From DATAVB01 sp040414495 (GTDB lineage: Bacteria > Actinomycetota > Actinomycetes > Mycobacteriales > QHCD01), in the NCBI GenBank assembly GCA_040414495.1, contig JBEDUI010000207.1:1-39912 (forward strand): a DNA stretch of 39,912 nucleotides, written 5' to 3'. A program made the position numbers and the translations under genes. This document shows, piece after piece, positions 7,145 through 14,848 of the stretch (position 1 is its first letter; each line of letters starts with the position of its first letter). Under the pieces are notes generated by a model. The model did not search any database. It was not told the DNA's origin and saw only the letters and a program-made list of their open reading frames with translations.

Positions 7145-7819
7145 ATGGTCACGCAGAAAACCCATTCACCGTCCATTGAGGATTACGTGAAGGCGGTCTA
7201 CAAGCTGCGTGAGCGCGGGGCCCCGAGCGTGACGACCACGGCGCTGGCGGGCGAGCTGGACGTAGCGCCCTCGTCAGCCTCGGGCATGATCCGCAAGCTG
7301 GACAACCTCGGCCTGGTCGCGCACGCCCGCTACGGCAACGTCGAGCTGACCGGCAACGGCGAACTGCTGGCCCTGGACGTGCTGCGCCGGCACCGCCTCA
7401 TCGAGCTCTACCTGGTCACCGCTCTCGGCTACTCCTGGGATGAGGTACACGAGGAGGCCGAGCAGCTCGAGCATGTCGTGTCGCCCAAACTCCTGGACCG
7501 GATCGCCGAAGCGCTGGGCGACCCGGAGTTCGACCCGCACGGCGACCCGATCCCGGCCCGGGACGGCACCGTCAGCGCCTCCGACACGACCTTGCTCACC
7601 GACGTACCTCCGGGCAGCACCGGCACGTTCGCTCGCGTCTCGGACGCCGACCCCGATCTGTTGCGGCATCTGCGCGCCGTCGGTATCGCGCTCGGCGACC
7701 GGATCGAAGTGGTCGAGCGGCAGCCCTTCGGCGGTCCGTTGCTGGTACGGATCGGCGCCGCGGAACACAGTTTGGGCCGCGGCATCACCGACGCAATGTC
7801 CATTCTGGTCGACGAATGA
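7145..7819 (+). CDS. mntR: DtxR-family metalloregulator, MntR-like
   Basis: A 224-residue metal-dependent repressor. The winged-helix DNA-binding domain is at about 10-70, the dimerisation/metal domain at about 71-145, and a FeoA/SH3-like C-terminal domain at about 148-222, the long actinobacterial architecture. The metal-site segment reads EEAEQLEHV, so E106 stands where DtxR/IdeR has Cys102, with E109 and H110 after it; D13 is near the N-terminus. Glu in place of the Cys is typical of manganese-responsive members. Its stop overlaps the start of mntH by ATGA, which strongly supports a manganese role. Start: ATG at 7145, probably leaderless; the in-frame GTG at 7127 falls inside the putative operator. 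Confidence 0.92.
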   Translation: MVTQKTHSPSIEDYVKAVYKLRERGAPSVTTTALAGELDVAPSSASGMIRKLDNLGLVAHARYGNVELTGNGELLALDVLRRHRLIELYLVTALGYSWDEVHEEAEQLEHVVSPKLLDRIAEALGDPEFDPHGDPIPARDGTVSASDTTLLTDVPPGSTGTFARVSDADPDLLRHLRAVGIALGDRIEVVERQPFGGPLLVRIGAAEHSLGRGITDAMSILVDE

Positions 7820-9072
7820 CCGTCGCGACCCGGGTAGAACAGTCACCCACCCAGCAGCTGCTGGCGCGGGGCCGGTTCCGTGGCCGGGTCGCAATTCTCG
7901 GTCCGGCTTTTGTCGCCGCAATCGCCTACGTCGACCCGGGTAATTTCGCCACCAACGTGCAAGGCGGTGCGCATTTCGGGTATTCGCTGCTCTGGGTCGT
8001 TGTGGCCGCCAACCTGATGGCGATGCTGATCCAGTATTTGTCAGCCAAGCTCGGCATCGTCACCGGTCGCGATCTGGCCCAGCTGGTCGGCGAACGAGTA
8101 CCGCGGCCGGTCGGCTGGGTCCTGTGGTTCCAGGCCGAAATCGTCGCCATGGCAACCGACCTGGCCGAATTCATCGGTGCCGCGATCGGAATGAACCTGA
8201 TTTTCGGCGTACCGCTGGTGTATTCCGCGCTCATCACCGCGGCGGTCGCATTCGGCGTGCTTGCCCTGCAAACCAGGGGATACCGGCGATTCGAAATCGC
8301 GATCATCACATTGTTGGCGTTGATTATCGTCGGATTTCTGTACGACACATTGCGCACGGGTCCCGACGTACATCAGTCGATTTCCGGCCTGATACCGTCG
8401 TTTTCCGGTAAAGAAAGCCTGTTGCTGGCCGTAGGAATTGTCGGCGCGACGGCGATGCCACACGTCATTTATCTGCATTCCGCGTTGACCTCGCACCGTA
8501 TTCCACCGCAGGACGACGGCGAACGTCGGCAGCTGCTGCGATTCCAGCGCTACGACGTACTGATCGCGCTGTCCATCGCCGGTCTGGTCAATATGGCGAT
8601 GTTGGCGATTGCGGCGAAACTGTTCTACAAGACCGGACATTCCCCGGTCGACACGATCCAGCAGGCCCATGCCGGACTGGCCAACCTGGTCGGCGGTGGG
8701 GCCGCACTGATGTTCGCGGTCGCCTTGCTCGCCTCGGGAGTCTCTTCCTCCAGCGTCGGTACGTACGCCGGCCAGGTCGTGATGAGCGGCTTCATCAAGG
8801 CGAAGATTCCCTTGCTGCTACGGCGTTTCGTGACGATGTTGCCGGCGATCATCCTGTTGGCCGTCGGGTTGGATCCAACCCGCGCGCTGGTTTTCAGCCA
8901 GGTGCTGTTGTCGTTCGGTATTCCGTTCGCATTGATTCCGTTGGTGCTGCTTACCGGCGACCGCAAGCTGATGGGCGCGCACGTCAACCGGCTGCCCACC
9001 ACGATCGCGTCGTGGGCGATCGCGGGGTTGATCGTCGCGTTGAACATGTACCTGCTGGGCAGCCAGATCTAG
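7816..9072 (+). CDS. mntH: NRAMP-family divalent metal transporter MntH
   Basis: A 418-residue integral membrane H+/Mn2+ (Fe2+) symporter with about 11 helices. The TM1 metal-binding motif DPGN is at 40-43 (AYVDPGNFATN), and TM6 carries ATAMPHVIYLHSAL, whose Met and Ala line the metal site in the family. It is translationally coupled to mntR through a 4-bp ATGA overlap, so repressor and transporter form one unit: manganese-loaded MntR should shut off uptake. Its TAG stop is embedded in CTAG, which is also the stop codon of the convergent sigma-factor gene. Confidence 0.96.
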   Translation: MTVATRVEQSPTQQLLARGRFRGRVAILGPAFVAAIAYVDPGNFATNVQGGAHFGYSLLWVVVAANLMAMLIQYLSAKLGIVTGRDLAQLVGERVPRPVGWVLWFQAEIVAMATDLAEFIGAAIGMNLIFGVPLVYSALITAAVAFGVLALQTRGYRRFEIAIITLLALIIVGFLYDTLRTGPDVHQSISGLIPSFSGKESLLLAVGIVGATAMPHVIYLHSALTSHRIPPQDDGERRQLLRFQRYDVLIALSIAGLVNMAMLAIAAKLFYKTGHSPVDTIQQAHAGLANLVGGGAALMFAVALLASGVSSSSVGTYAGQVVMSGFIKAKIPLLLRRFVTMLPAIILLAVGLDPTRALVFSQVLLSFGIPFALIPLVLLTGDRKLMGAHVNRLPTTIASWAIAGLIVALNMYLLGSQI

Positions 9073-11921
9073 GGCGCCGGCAGGGCTACTCCGACCACGC
9101 CGAGGGAGAACGCGTCGCTGACCGTGCCGGCGTACAGGTGGTGCTTGTCGTCGGCGCTGACCTGGACCGGGTACGTGTGCACGTCGGTGCCGAAGGTGTT
9201 CCACGGGGAGCCAGGGGGAATCGCGGTGGCCCCGATGGCCGAGCTGTCCTCCATGTCGCACGCCGCCCCCGAGCAGGGTGCCAGCGGCGTGCCGTCGAGG
9301 TCGACGTGGTCGCCCTTCAGCCCGGCGTCACCCTCCCAGGCGACCGACGTGACCTGCCCGGGACCGGCCGAGGTGGCGTAGTCCAGGTCAAAGTCCAGCG
9401 GGCTGTCGTGATCGACCGCACCGAGCCCGTCGAAGACGGCGATCTGGCGCTCGGGCAGCGAGTCGTCGTGCACGACCACGACCAGGCTCCAGCCGGCGTA
9501 CGCGGCGAAACCGCCCTCCGGCTTGTCGGCCAGCCCGACCGACCACGTCCCACCCGAGGCGACCAGATCGGTGACGTCGGCGTAGGCCTGGTACGTCTGA
9601 TTACCGCGCAGCGCGTCGTTTTCCAACCGGGTGCTGTGCACGGTCTTGTAGACCGACGAGTCGTGGCTCAGCAGCGCCGTCGACTGCCCGGTGCCCGAGC
9701 CCGACCAGTACAGGCCGGCCCAGGTCACCCTCGCTCCGGCCGGGATCGTGACCGTGCCCGAACTCGACGCCGCGGTGAGCGGGTCGTGGTCGGTGTCGTA
9801 CGGACGCATCCACCAGTTGTCGTTGTACAGGCGCAGGCCCTCGCGGTGCTGCGCGCTTGTGCAGATCCGCCACGGTGAGGGCGCGCAGGACAGCAACGTG
9901 TTTCCGGTCGCGAGCACTTCGGCGCGGTCGGTGCCGGCGATCTCGGCCCCGAGTCCGCTGGCCTCGACCCCGGTCGAGCTCTGCACTGAGCCGCCCGAAC
10001 TCGAGCCGTGCGCGGTGCCGGTGACGGTCGCGCTGGGCGTTCCGCCGACCGCGGCGTCGGAGGAGACCGCGACGGTGAGGTACGCCGTGGTGCTGCCACC
10101 CTTCGGCAGCGACGGGCCGGTCAACGTGCTGGAACCGGAGCCGCTGGCGGCCGGCTGCGCGTTCGAATGCGTACCCGAGCCGGAGCTCCAGCCGGTGCCG
10201 CTCACACCGCTCGCGGTCACGCCGGGCGGCAGCGTCACGTGCGCGGTCAGCGGGCCGCTGGCGGCGGGACCGGCGTTCTTGACGGTCAGCGCAAGCACGC
10301 CGTTGCGGCCGCGGACCAGCGCGCCAACCGGATGCAGCGTCGGCGTCAGGTTGGCGCTGATCGGCGTCGGGCTCGGCGGCGGTGGCGTCGGCGACGGGGT
10401 ACGACTTGGCGTCGGGCTGGGCGTTCGGCTCGGCGTCGGACTGGGGGTTGGGCTCGGCGTCGGGCTGGGTGTGGGACTTGGCGTCGGGCTCGGGGTTGGA
10501 CTGGGTGTGGGACTTGGCGTCGGGCTCGGGGTTGGGCTCGGCGGCGGTGTGGTGTGCGTTGGCGCAGGGGTGGTCGGCGCTTTAGTCGGCGTGCTGGACG
10601 TGATCGGCGGCAGCGACGGCTCAGACGGTGTGGTCCGTACCGGCGGCGCGGGCTGCGAGTGGTGCGCCGGCGGGGAGTGGTGAGCCGGATGGGTCGGGGC
10701 CGGCGGGGCTGCGGTCGGGGCCGTCGTGACGTGGGTCGGCTTCGGCGGCGCGGCTGTCCTGTGTGGACTGTTGTGGCCGGTCAACGTGAGCGCCGCGGCG
10801 ATGGCGGCCGCCGCTACGACGACGGCACCGCCGGCGGCCGCGGTCGCCTTGGCCGGTCCGCCGCTCGGGAACCGTATCCAGGCCAGCGCGCCACCTTTGG
10901 CAGCACCGCCGGCAGCCGCGCCATGCCCGGCCGCGCCAGCACCTGCTGCACCGGCACCGGCCGCGCCGGTGCCCGCGGCGCCACCGCCGGCAGCACCGGC
11001 CGTACCAGCTCCAGCCGCACCACCAACGCCACCAGCCGTACCACCGGCCGCGCCGGCACCGGCAGCAGCGGCGCCACCACCAGCGGCACCGGCTGCCGCG
11101 GCACCGCCGGCGATGGCCGCGCCCTTGGCGGCTGTACCCAGACCCAGGTACCCGGCGACCCAGGGCGAGCCGACCACGATCGCGGCGATGATCCCGCGTA
11201 GGCCGTGGTTGACGTCCACCAGCTCGGCCGCCAGCGCCTTGCACCGGGCGCAGGTACGCAGGTGCTCGTCGACCTGCGCCGTCTCCCGTTTGGACAGACC
11301 CTTACGGGCCCAGGCGCCGAGGCGCTCGGTCGTACTGCGGCAGCTCTCGGCCGCGGTGTCGGCCAGGTGCACCTGCAGGTACGCCTGCCGCAAGCCTTCG
11401 CGGGCCCGGTAGGCCAGGGCCGCGACGCCGTTGGCGGTCAGACCGAGCAGCGGGGCGACGGTCGCGGCCGACTCGCCTTCGATCTCGGTGTGCCAGAGCA
11501 CGGTCTGCCACCGCTCGGGCAGGCTAGCGAAGGCCCGCGCGGCCATGGTCGCTTCCAGGCCTTCGATCGCGGTGTCGCGGAACGGCACGCCCGGGTCGAC
11601 CGTGCTCATGTCGTCCTGGAGCTGGACTCGCTTGTCCCGCTTGACCTTGTCGTAGAACGTGTTGCGGAGCGAGGTGAGCAGGTATGCGCGGAACGCCGTG
11701 TCCGGACCGCCGCCGGACTGCAGCGTGGCCAGCACCTTCGCGAACGACTCCGAGACGAGGTCGTCGGCTTCGGCCGCGGAGGACGCGATCTGCCGGGCAA
11801 GTCGCTGGGCCGCGCCGACGTGCCGTTGCCACAGCTCGCCGTACGCGTCCCGGTCCCCGGACCGGACCGCGGTGATCAGCTCGGCGTCGCTGCGCTGCTG
11901 CGACTCGGTGGGCACAGTCAT
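9069..11921 (-). CDS. ECF sigma factor fused to zinc-finger, TM segment and surface domains
   Basis: A 950-residue protein. Residues 15-95 are sigma region 2 (RAYLLTSLRNTFYDKVKR is its end) and 125-190 sigma region 4 (LPERWQTVLWH, LGLTANGVAALAYRAREGLR). Residues 205-235 hold an anti-sigma-type HxxxCxxC motif (H220, C224, C227). A Gly/Ala-rich stretch follows (262-345), then a membrane span (about 361-382), a Pro/Thr/Ser linker with PTPS repeats (384-520), a DUF11-like beta domain (523-650) and a C-terminal beta-rich domain (660-950; VTWAGLYWSGSG, YAGWSLVVVV, FDGLG) like those of secreted actinobacterial surface proteins. Topology should put the sigma domain inside and the C-terminus outside. 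ECF factors with regulatory C-terminal extensions are known in Actinobacteria, so this reads as a one-protein sensor-regulator. Start: ATG at 11921 after GGTGGTGCGGC; upstream codons are unlike the family. Confidence 0.9.
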   Translation of the reverse strand: MTVPTESQQRSDAELITAVRSGDRDAYGELWQRHVGAAQRLARQIASSAAEADDLVSESFAKVLATLQSGGGPDTAFRAYLLTSLRNTFYDKVKRDKRVQLQDDMSTVDPGVPFRDTAIEGLEATMAARAFASLPERWQTVLWHTEIEGESAATVAPLLGLTANGVAALAYRAREGLRQAYLQVHLADTAAESCRSTTERLGAWARKGLSKRETAQVDEHLRTCARCKALAAELVDVNHGLRGIIAAIVVGSPWVAGYLGLGTAAKGAAIAGGAAAAGAAGGGAAAAGAGAAGGTAGGVGGAAGAGTAGAAGGGAAGTGAAGAGAAGAGAAGHGAAAGGAAKGGALAWIRFPSGGPAKATAAAGGAVVVAAAAIAAALTLTGHNSPHRTAAPPKPTHVTTAPTAAPPAPTHPAHHSPPAHHSQPAPPVRTTPSEPSLPPITSSTPTKAPTTPAPTHTTPPPSPTPSPTPSPTPSPTPSPTPSPTPSPTPSPTPSPTPSRTPSPTPSRTPSPTPPPPSPTPISANLTPTLHPVGALVRGRNGVLALTVKNAGPAASGPLTAHVTLPPGVTASGVSGTGWSSGSGTHSNAQPAASGSGSSTLTGPSLPKGGSTTAYLTVAVSSDAAVGGTPSATVTGTAHGSSSGGSVQSSTGVEASGLGAEIAGTDRAEVLATGNTLLSCAPSPWRICTSAQHREGLRLYNDNWWMRPYDTDHDPLTAASSSGTVTIPAGARVTWAGLYWSGSGTGQSTALLSHDSSVYKTVHSTRLENDALRGNQTYQAYADVTDLVASGGTWSVGLADKPEGGFAAYAGWSLVVVVHDDSLPERQIAVFDGLGAVDHDSPLDFDLDYATSAGPGQVTSVAWEGDAGLKGDHVDLDGTPLAPCSGAACDMEDSSAIGATAIPPGSPWNTFGTDVHTYPVQVSADDKHHLYAGTVSDAFSLGVVGVALPAP
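10374..10560 (-). repeat. Coding minisatellite of PTPS repeats
   Basis: This is a run of degenerate 12-bp units encoding Pro-Thr-Pro-Ser. A higher-order 36-bp unit starting CTGGGTGTGGGACTTGGCGT occurs at 10465 and again, nearly identical, at 10501, indicating recent duplication. All changes by 12 or 36 bp keep the frame, so linker length can vary without breaking the protein. Confidence 0.85.
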
Positions 11922-12221
11922 GCCGCACCACCAGCACGTGCGCACCCTGAAAACCCGATCGGCGGGTCCGTACGAAGGCAGCGCCGACCGCCCGGCGAAG
12001 CGCTCATAGCCCCCTCTACTCCGACGCTGTGACGGTCCCCCGATCCGACCGACAGGACTGGCCTGTCCGCGGATCCAGCTGTCTCCGCAAGAGCAGACAG
12101 TAGTGCACGAATGCCCCGTTGTAACCAGTTGGCTCAAGTGCGTCATGATCGCGGGTCAGGTCCGTCCCATCTCTGCAGGCGGATCGGGGGGCGATCGGCA
12201 GTGGCAGGAAGAGGGGACGAC
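11922..12221. promoter_or_regulatory. Divergent region between the sigma-fusion and GGDEF-like genes
   Basis: This 300-bp gap holds the promoters of both genes. Short inverted repeats are visible: GACAGG-actgg-CCTGTC (12051-12067) and CTGTCT...AGACAG (about 12079-12100). Together they form a cluster of (A/G)GACAG-type half-sites, possibly operator sites. I see no gene and no confident -35/-10 pair. Confidence 0.5.
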
Positions 12222-12962
12222 GTGGCGCTACGCCTTGTAGACGGCGCACGCGCGGACGCGCACGACATTCGGGAACGGTGGCGGGAATTCAGCCTGGCCG
12301 CGGGCTGGGCATTTCCGGGGGATTGGTGGACACCGGCCGTCGAGGCGGTGGTGGAGGCGGTACGCGACGGGCTGCCGCTGGAGCCGGTCTGCGCCGAGCT
12401 CGGCCGTTCGCGGGCCGAGTCGGGGGTCGAGCTGTCCGAGCTGCTGGACGATGTCGAGGCGCTGTTCGATGCGGCGCCGTACGCCGTGCCCGATCATCTG
12501 GTGGTACGGGCGACGGCGCTGGGTTGGGCCGACGCGACCTGCGAGTTGCTGGCCTCCAGCGCGTGCGAGGACCCGCTCAGCCGGCTGACCACGCCGGCGT
12601 ACCTGCGGACCCGGTTGGCCGAGCTGTACCGCGAGGCGTCTCGCAACGGGACCGTGGTCAGCCGCACCCACGCACTGGTCGTCGTACGGGCCGACGCGCG
12701 CGCCGGTTTGACCCGGCTCACCGGCGGTATGCGGTTGGCCGAGAGCCTGCGCGCGGTGTTCTCCGGCGGCGAGACGTTGTGCGCGGCCGGGCCGACCCAT
12801 ACGTTGGCGCTGGTGACCCGGGAGGTCGGGCTGGCCGGCCGGGTCGCGGCGTTGCGCCGGCTGTTGGAGGACCTGCACCGGCACACCACGCGGGTGTGGG
12901 TCGAGGGCCTGCCGGTCGGGCCGAGCGCGGCGGTTCGGCTGCTGGATGAATTCGCCCGCTGA
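12222..12962 (+). CDS. Hypothetical protein with degenerate GGDEF-like domain
   Basis: 246 residues, with an acidic helical N-terminal half (about 1-120). After it comes CEDPLSRLTTPAYLRTRLAEL (about 133-153), which looks like the DPLTGLxNRxxLxxxL opening of a diguanylate cyclase domain. The rest (about 165-245) keeps a plausible alpha/beta order, but the GG(D/E)EF signature is absent: the equivalent area reads FSGGETLC, and metal-binding Asp residues are not evident. It is unlikely to make c-di-GMP and could be a sensory or protein-interaction relic. Start: GTG at 12222 preceded by GAGGGG; longer in-frame starts reach back to 12111. It is divergent from the sigma-fusion gene and 58 bp ahead of purK. 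Confidence 0.75.
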   Translation: MALRLVDGARADAHDIRERWREFSLAAGWAFPGDWWTPAVEAVVEAVRDGLPLEPVCAELGRSRAESGVELSELLDDVEALFDAAPYAVPDHLVVRATALGWADATCELLASSACEDPLSRLTTPAYLRTRLAELYREASRNGTVVSRTHALVVVRADARAGLTRLTGGMRLAESLRAVFSGGETLCAAGPTHTLALVTREVGLAGRVAALRRLLEDLHRHTTRVWVEGLPVGPSAAVRLLDEFAR

Positions 12963-13020
12963 GCCCGCTTTGCGTCGACCGGACCGCGATCGGCCCGCAC
13001 ACCGCAGATAGGCTGACGTT

Positions 13021-14196
13021 ATGGATCCACGGACCGGCCTGCCGGTGGTCGGTATGGTCGGCGCCGGACAACTGGCCCGGATGACCCACCAAGCGGCGAT
13101 AGCGCTCGGTCAGTCGCTGCGCATCCTGGCCGCCTCGCCCGACGACGGTGCGGCCCTGATCGCCGCGGACGTTGTCGTCGGTGACTACACCAACTACGCC
13201 GATCTGGAAGCCTTCGCGGCCGGCTGCGATGTTGTCACGTTCGACCACGAGCACGTTCCCGGCGAACACATCGCGGCCCTGACCGCGGCCGGAAAGCAGG
13301 TCGTGCCATCGGCCGGTGCGCTGGTGCACGCGCAGGACAAGCAGCGGATGCGCGAGCACCTCGGTGAGCTGGGTTTCCCGATGCCGCGCTGGGCGCCGGT
13401 GGCCAACCTGGACCAGCTGGCCGAGTTCGCGGCCGACGGGCCGTTCGTGGTCAAGGCGGTACGCGGCGGGTACGACGGCAAGGGCATCTGGGTCCCGGCG
13501 TCGGTGGCCGAGGCGGCGCCGCTGTTCGAGGCCGGCATTCCGTTGCTGGCCGAGGAACGGGTCCCGATCGTGCGTGAGCTCGCGGCCGTGGTGGCCCGCT
13601 CGCCGTTCGGGCAGGGTGCGGCCTGGCCGGTCGTGGAGACCGTGCAGCAGGACGGGATCTGCGTCGAGGTGCTGGCCCCGGCGCCCGGGCTGTCCGAGGA
13701 CACGGCGGCCGAGGCCCAGGAGATGGCGCTGCGGGTGGCGGCCGAGTTGGGCGTGGTCGGCGTGCTGGCGGTCGAGCTGTTCGAGACCGCGACCGGGCTG
13801 GTGATCAACGAGTTGGCGATGCGCCCGCACAACTCGGCGCACTGGACGATCGAGGGCGCCCGGACCTCACAGTTCGAGCAACACCTGCGGGCCGTCCTGG
13901 ACTATCCACTGGGGACAACCGAGATGACCGCGCCGGTCGTGGTCATGGCGAACGTGCTCGGCGGGCCGGACGGTGGCATGGGCGTCGACGAGCGGGTGCA
14001 TCACCTGATGGCGCGCTGGCCCGCCGTCAAGCTGCATCTGTACGGAAAGGCCACCCGGCCCGGGCGCAAGATCGGCCACGTCACGGCGCTCGGAACGGAT
14101 CTGGCCGAGACACGGGCCCGCGCGGCCGCCGCGGCGCGTTGGCTGCGGTACGCCGAACCGGCCCTGGTGCACAGCGGTGTCGAGGTGGATGCGTGA
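13021..14196 (+). CDS. purK: 5-(carboxyamino)imidazole ribonucleotide synthase PurK
   Basis: A 391-residue ATP-grasp enzyme converting AIR, bicarbonate and ATP to N5-CAIR in de novo purine synthesis. The N-terminal PurK-type Rossmann region is GMVGAGQLARM (about 9-19). The ATP-grasp core includes FVVKAVRGGYDGKGIW (about 142-157), and INELAMRPHNSAHWTIEGA (about 262-280) is the family signature. Start: ATG at 13021, with only a weak upstream AGG. purE follows 34 bp after the stop and performs the next reaction, so the two are one operon. The protein is about the usual length and looks intact. Confidence 0.97.
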   Translation: MDPRTGLPVVGMVGAGQLARMTHQAAIALGQSLRILAASPDDGAALIAADVVVGDYTNYADLEAFAAGCDVVTFDHEHVPGEHIAALTAAGKQVVPSAGALVHAQDKQRMREHLGELGFPMPRWAPVANLDQLAEFAADGPFVVKAVRGGYDGKGIWVPASVAEAAPLFEAGIPLLAEERVPIVRELAAVVARSPFGQGAAWPVVETVQQDGICVEVLAPAPGLSEDTAAEAQEMALRVAAELGVVGVLAVELFETATGLVINELAMRPHNSAHWTIEGARTSQFEQHLRAVLDYPLGTTEMTAPVVVMANVLGGPDGGMGVDERVHHLMARWPAVKLHLYGKATRPGRKIGHVTALGTDLAETRARAAAAARWLRYAEPALVHSGVEVDA

Positions 14197-14230
14197 GCAC
14201 CGCCGACGTACTCGTTCCCGCGGAGGCGGC

Positions 14231-14734
14231 ATGAGCAAGGTCGGTCTGATCATGGGCAGCGACTCGGACTGGCCGGTGATGTCCGGCGCGGCCGACGCGC
14301 TGGATGAATTCGGCGTCGAGTATGAGGCGCGGGTCGTTTCCGCGCACCGGATGCCGCGCGACATGTTGGAGTACGCCGAGACGGCGGCGGACCGTGGGCT
14401 GCGGGTGATCATCGCCGGCGCCGGTGGGGCCGCGCACCTGCCTGGCATGGTCGCCGCGGCGACGCCGTTGCCGGTGATCGGCGTACCGGTACCGCTGAAA
14501 TACCTGGACGGCATGGATTCGCTGCTGTCGATCGTGCAGATGCCGGCCGGGGTGCCGGTGGCGACGGTGTCGGTCGGGGGAGCGCGTAACGCCGGGCTGT
14601 TGGCGGTCCGGATTCTGGCCGCGGCCGACCCGGGGCTGCGGACGAAGATGGCCGATTTCCAGGCCCAGCTGCGGCAATTGGCAATGGACAAAGGCGCCGC
14701 GCTCGCCCAACGGCTGGCCGAAAAAGGACAATGA
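14231..14734 (+). CDS. purE: N5-CAIR mutase PurE
   Basis: A 167-residue class I PurE, which moves the carboxyl group of N5-CAIR to give CAIR. Motifs in order are MGSDSDWPVM, VVSAHRMP (His in the active site), AGAGGAAHLPGM and PLPVIGVP. Start: ATG at 14231 with GGAGG five bases upstream; the 18 in-frame codons before it overlap the end of purK and lack family similarity. It is co-transcribed with purK, so the pair supplies the two-step PurK/PurE route used by most bacteria. Confidence 0.97.
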   Translation: MSKVGLIMGSDSDWPVMSGAADALDEFGVEYEARVVSAHRMPRDMLEYAETAADRGLRVIIAGAGGAAHLPGMVAAATPLPVIGVPVPLKYLDGMDSLLSIVQMPAGVPVATVSVGGARNAGLLAVRILAAADPGLRTKMADFQAQLRQLAMDKGAALAQRLAEKGQ

Positions 14735-14848
14735 GTCCGTGCCGGCCGCGCCCGTAGCGCAGTATCGGTTGACTTGACGCGTCGTGGAATCCTGCCCGGA
14801 TTTGAACGACACGCCCGCACTGACGGCACCTGCCGATGGAGGTCTCCG

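Noticed and set aside
6843..7145. 100-codon plus-strand frame before mntR
   Set aside because: It starts within a palindrome, has no ribosome site, no recognisable features, and ends in the mntR promoter.
10900..11120. Repetitive plus-strand Ala/Pro-rich frame suggesting a PE/PPE or collagen-like protein
   Set aside because: It is the complement of the Gly/Ala-rich segment of the sigma-fusion protein.
14748..14823. tRNA-like fragment (GCGCCCGTAGCGCAGT followed by GAATCCTGCCCGG)
   Set aside because: The opening resembles tRNA-Arg, but no acceptor stem pairs with it, there is no anticodon arm, and the T-loop consensus is missing. At most a chance resemblance or a decayed fragment.
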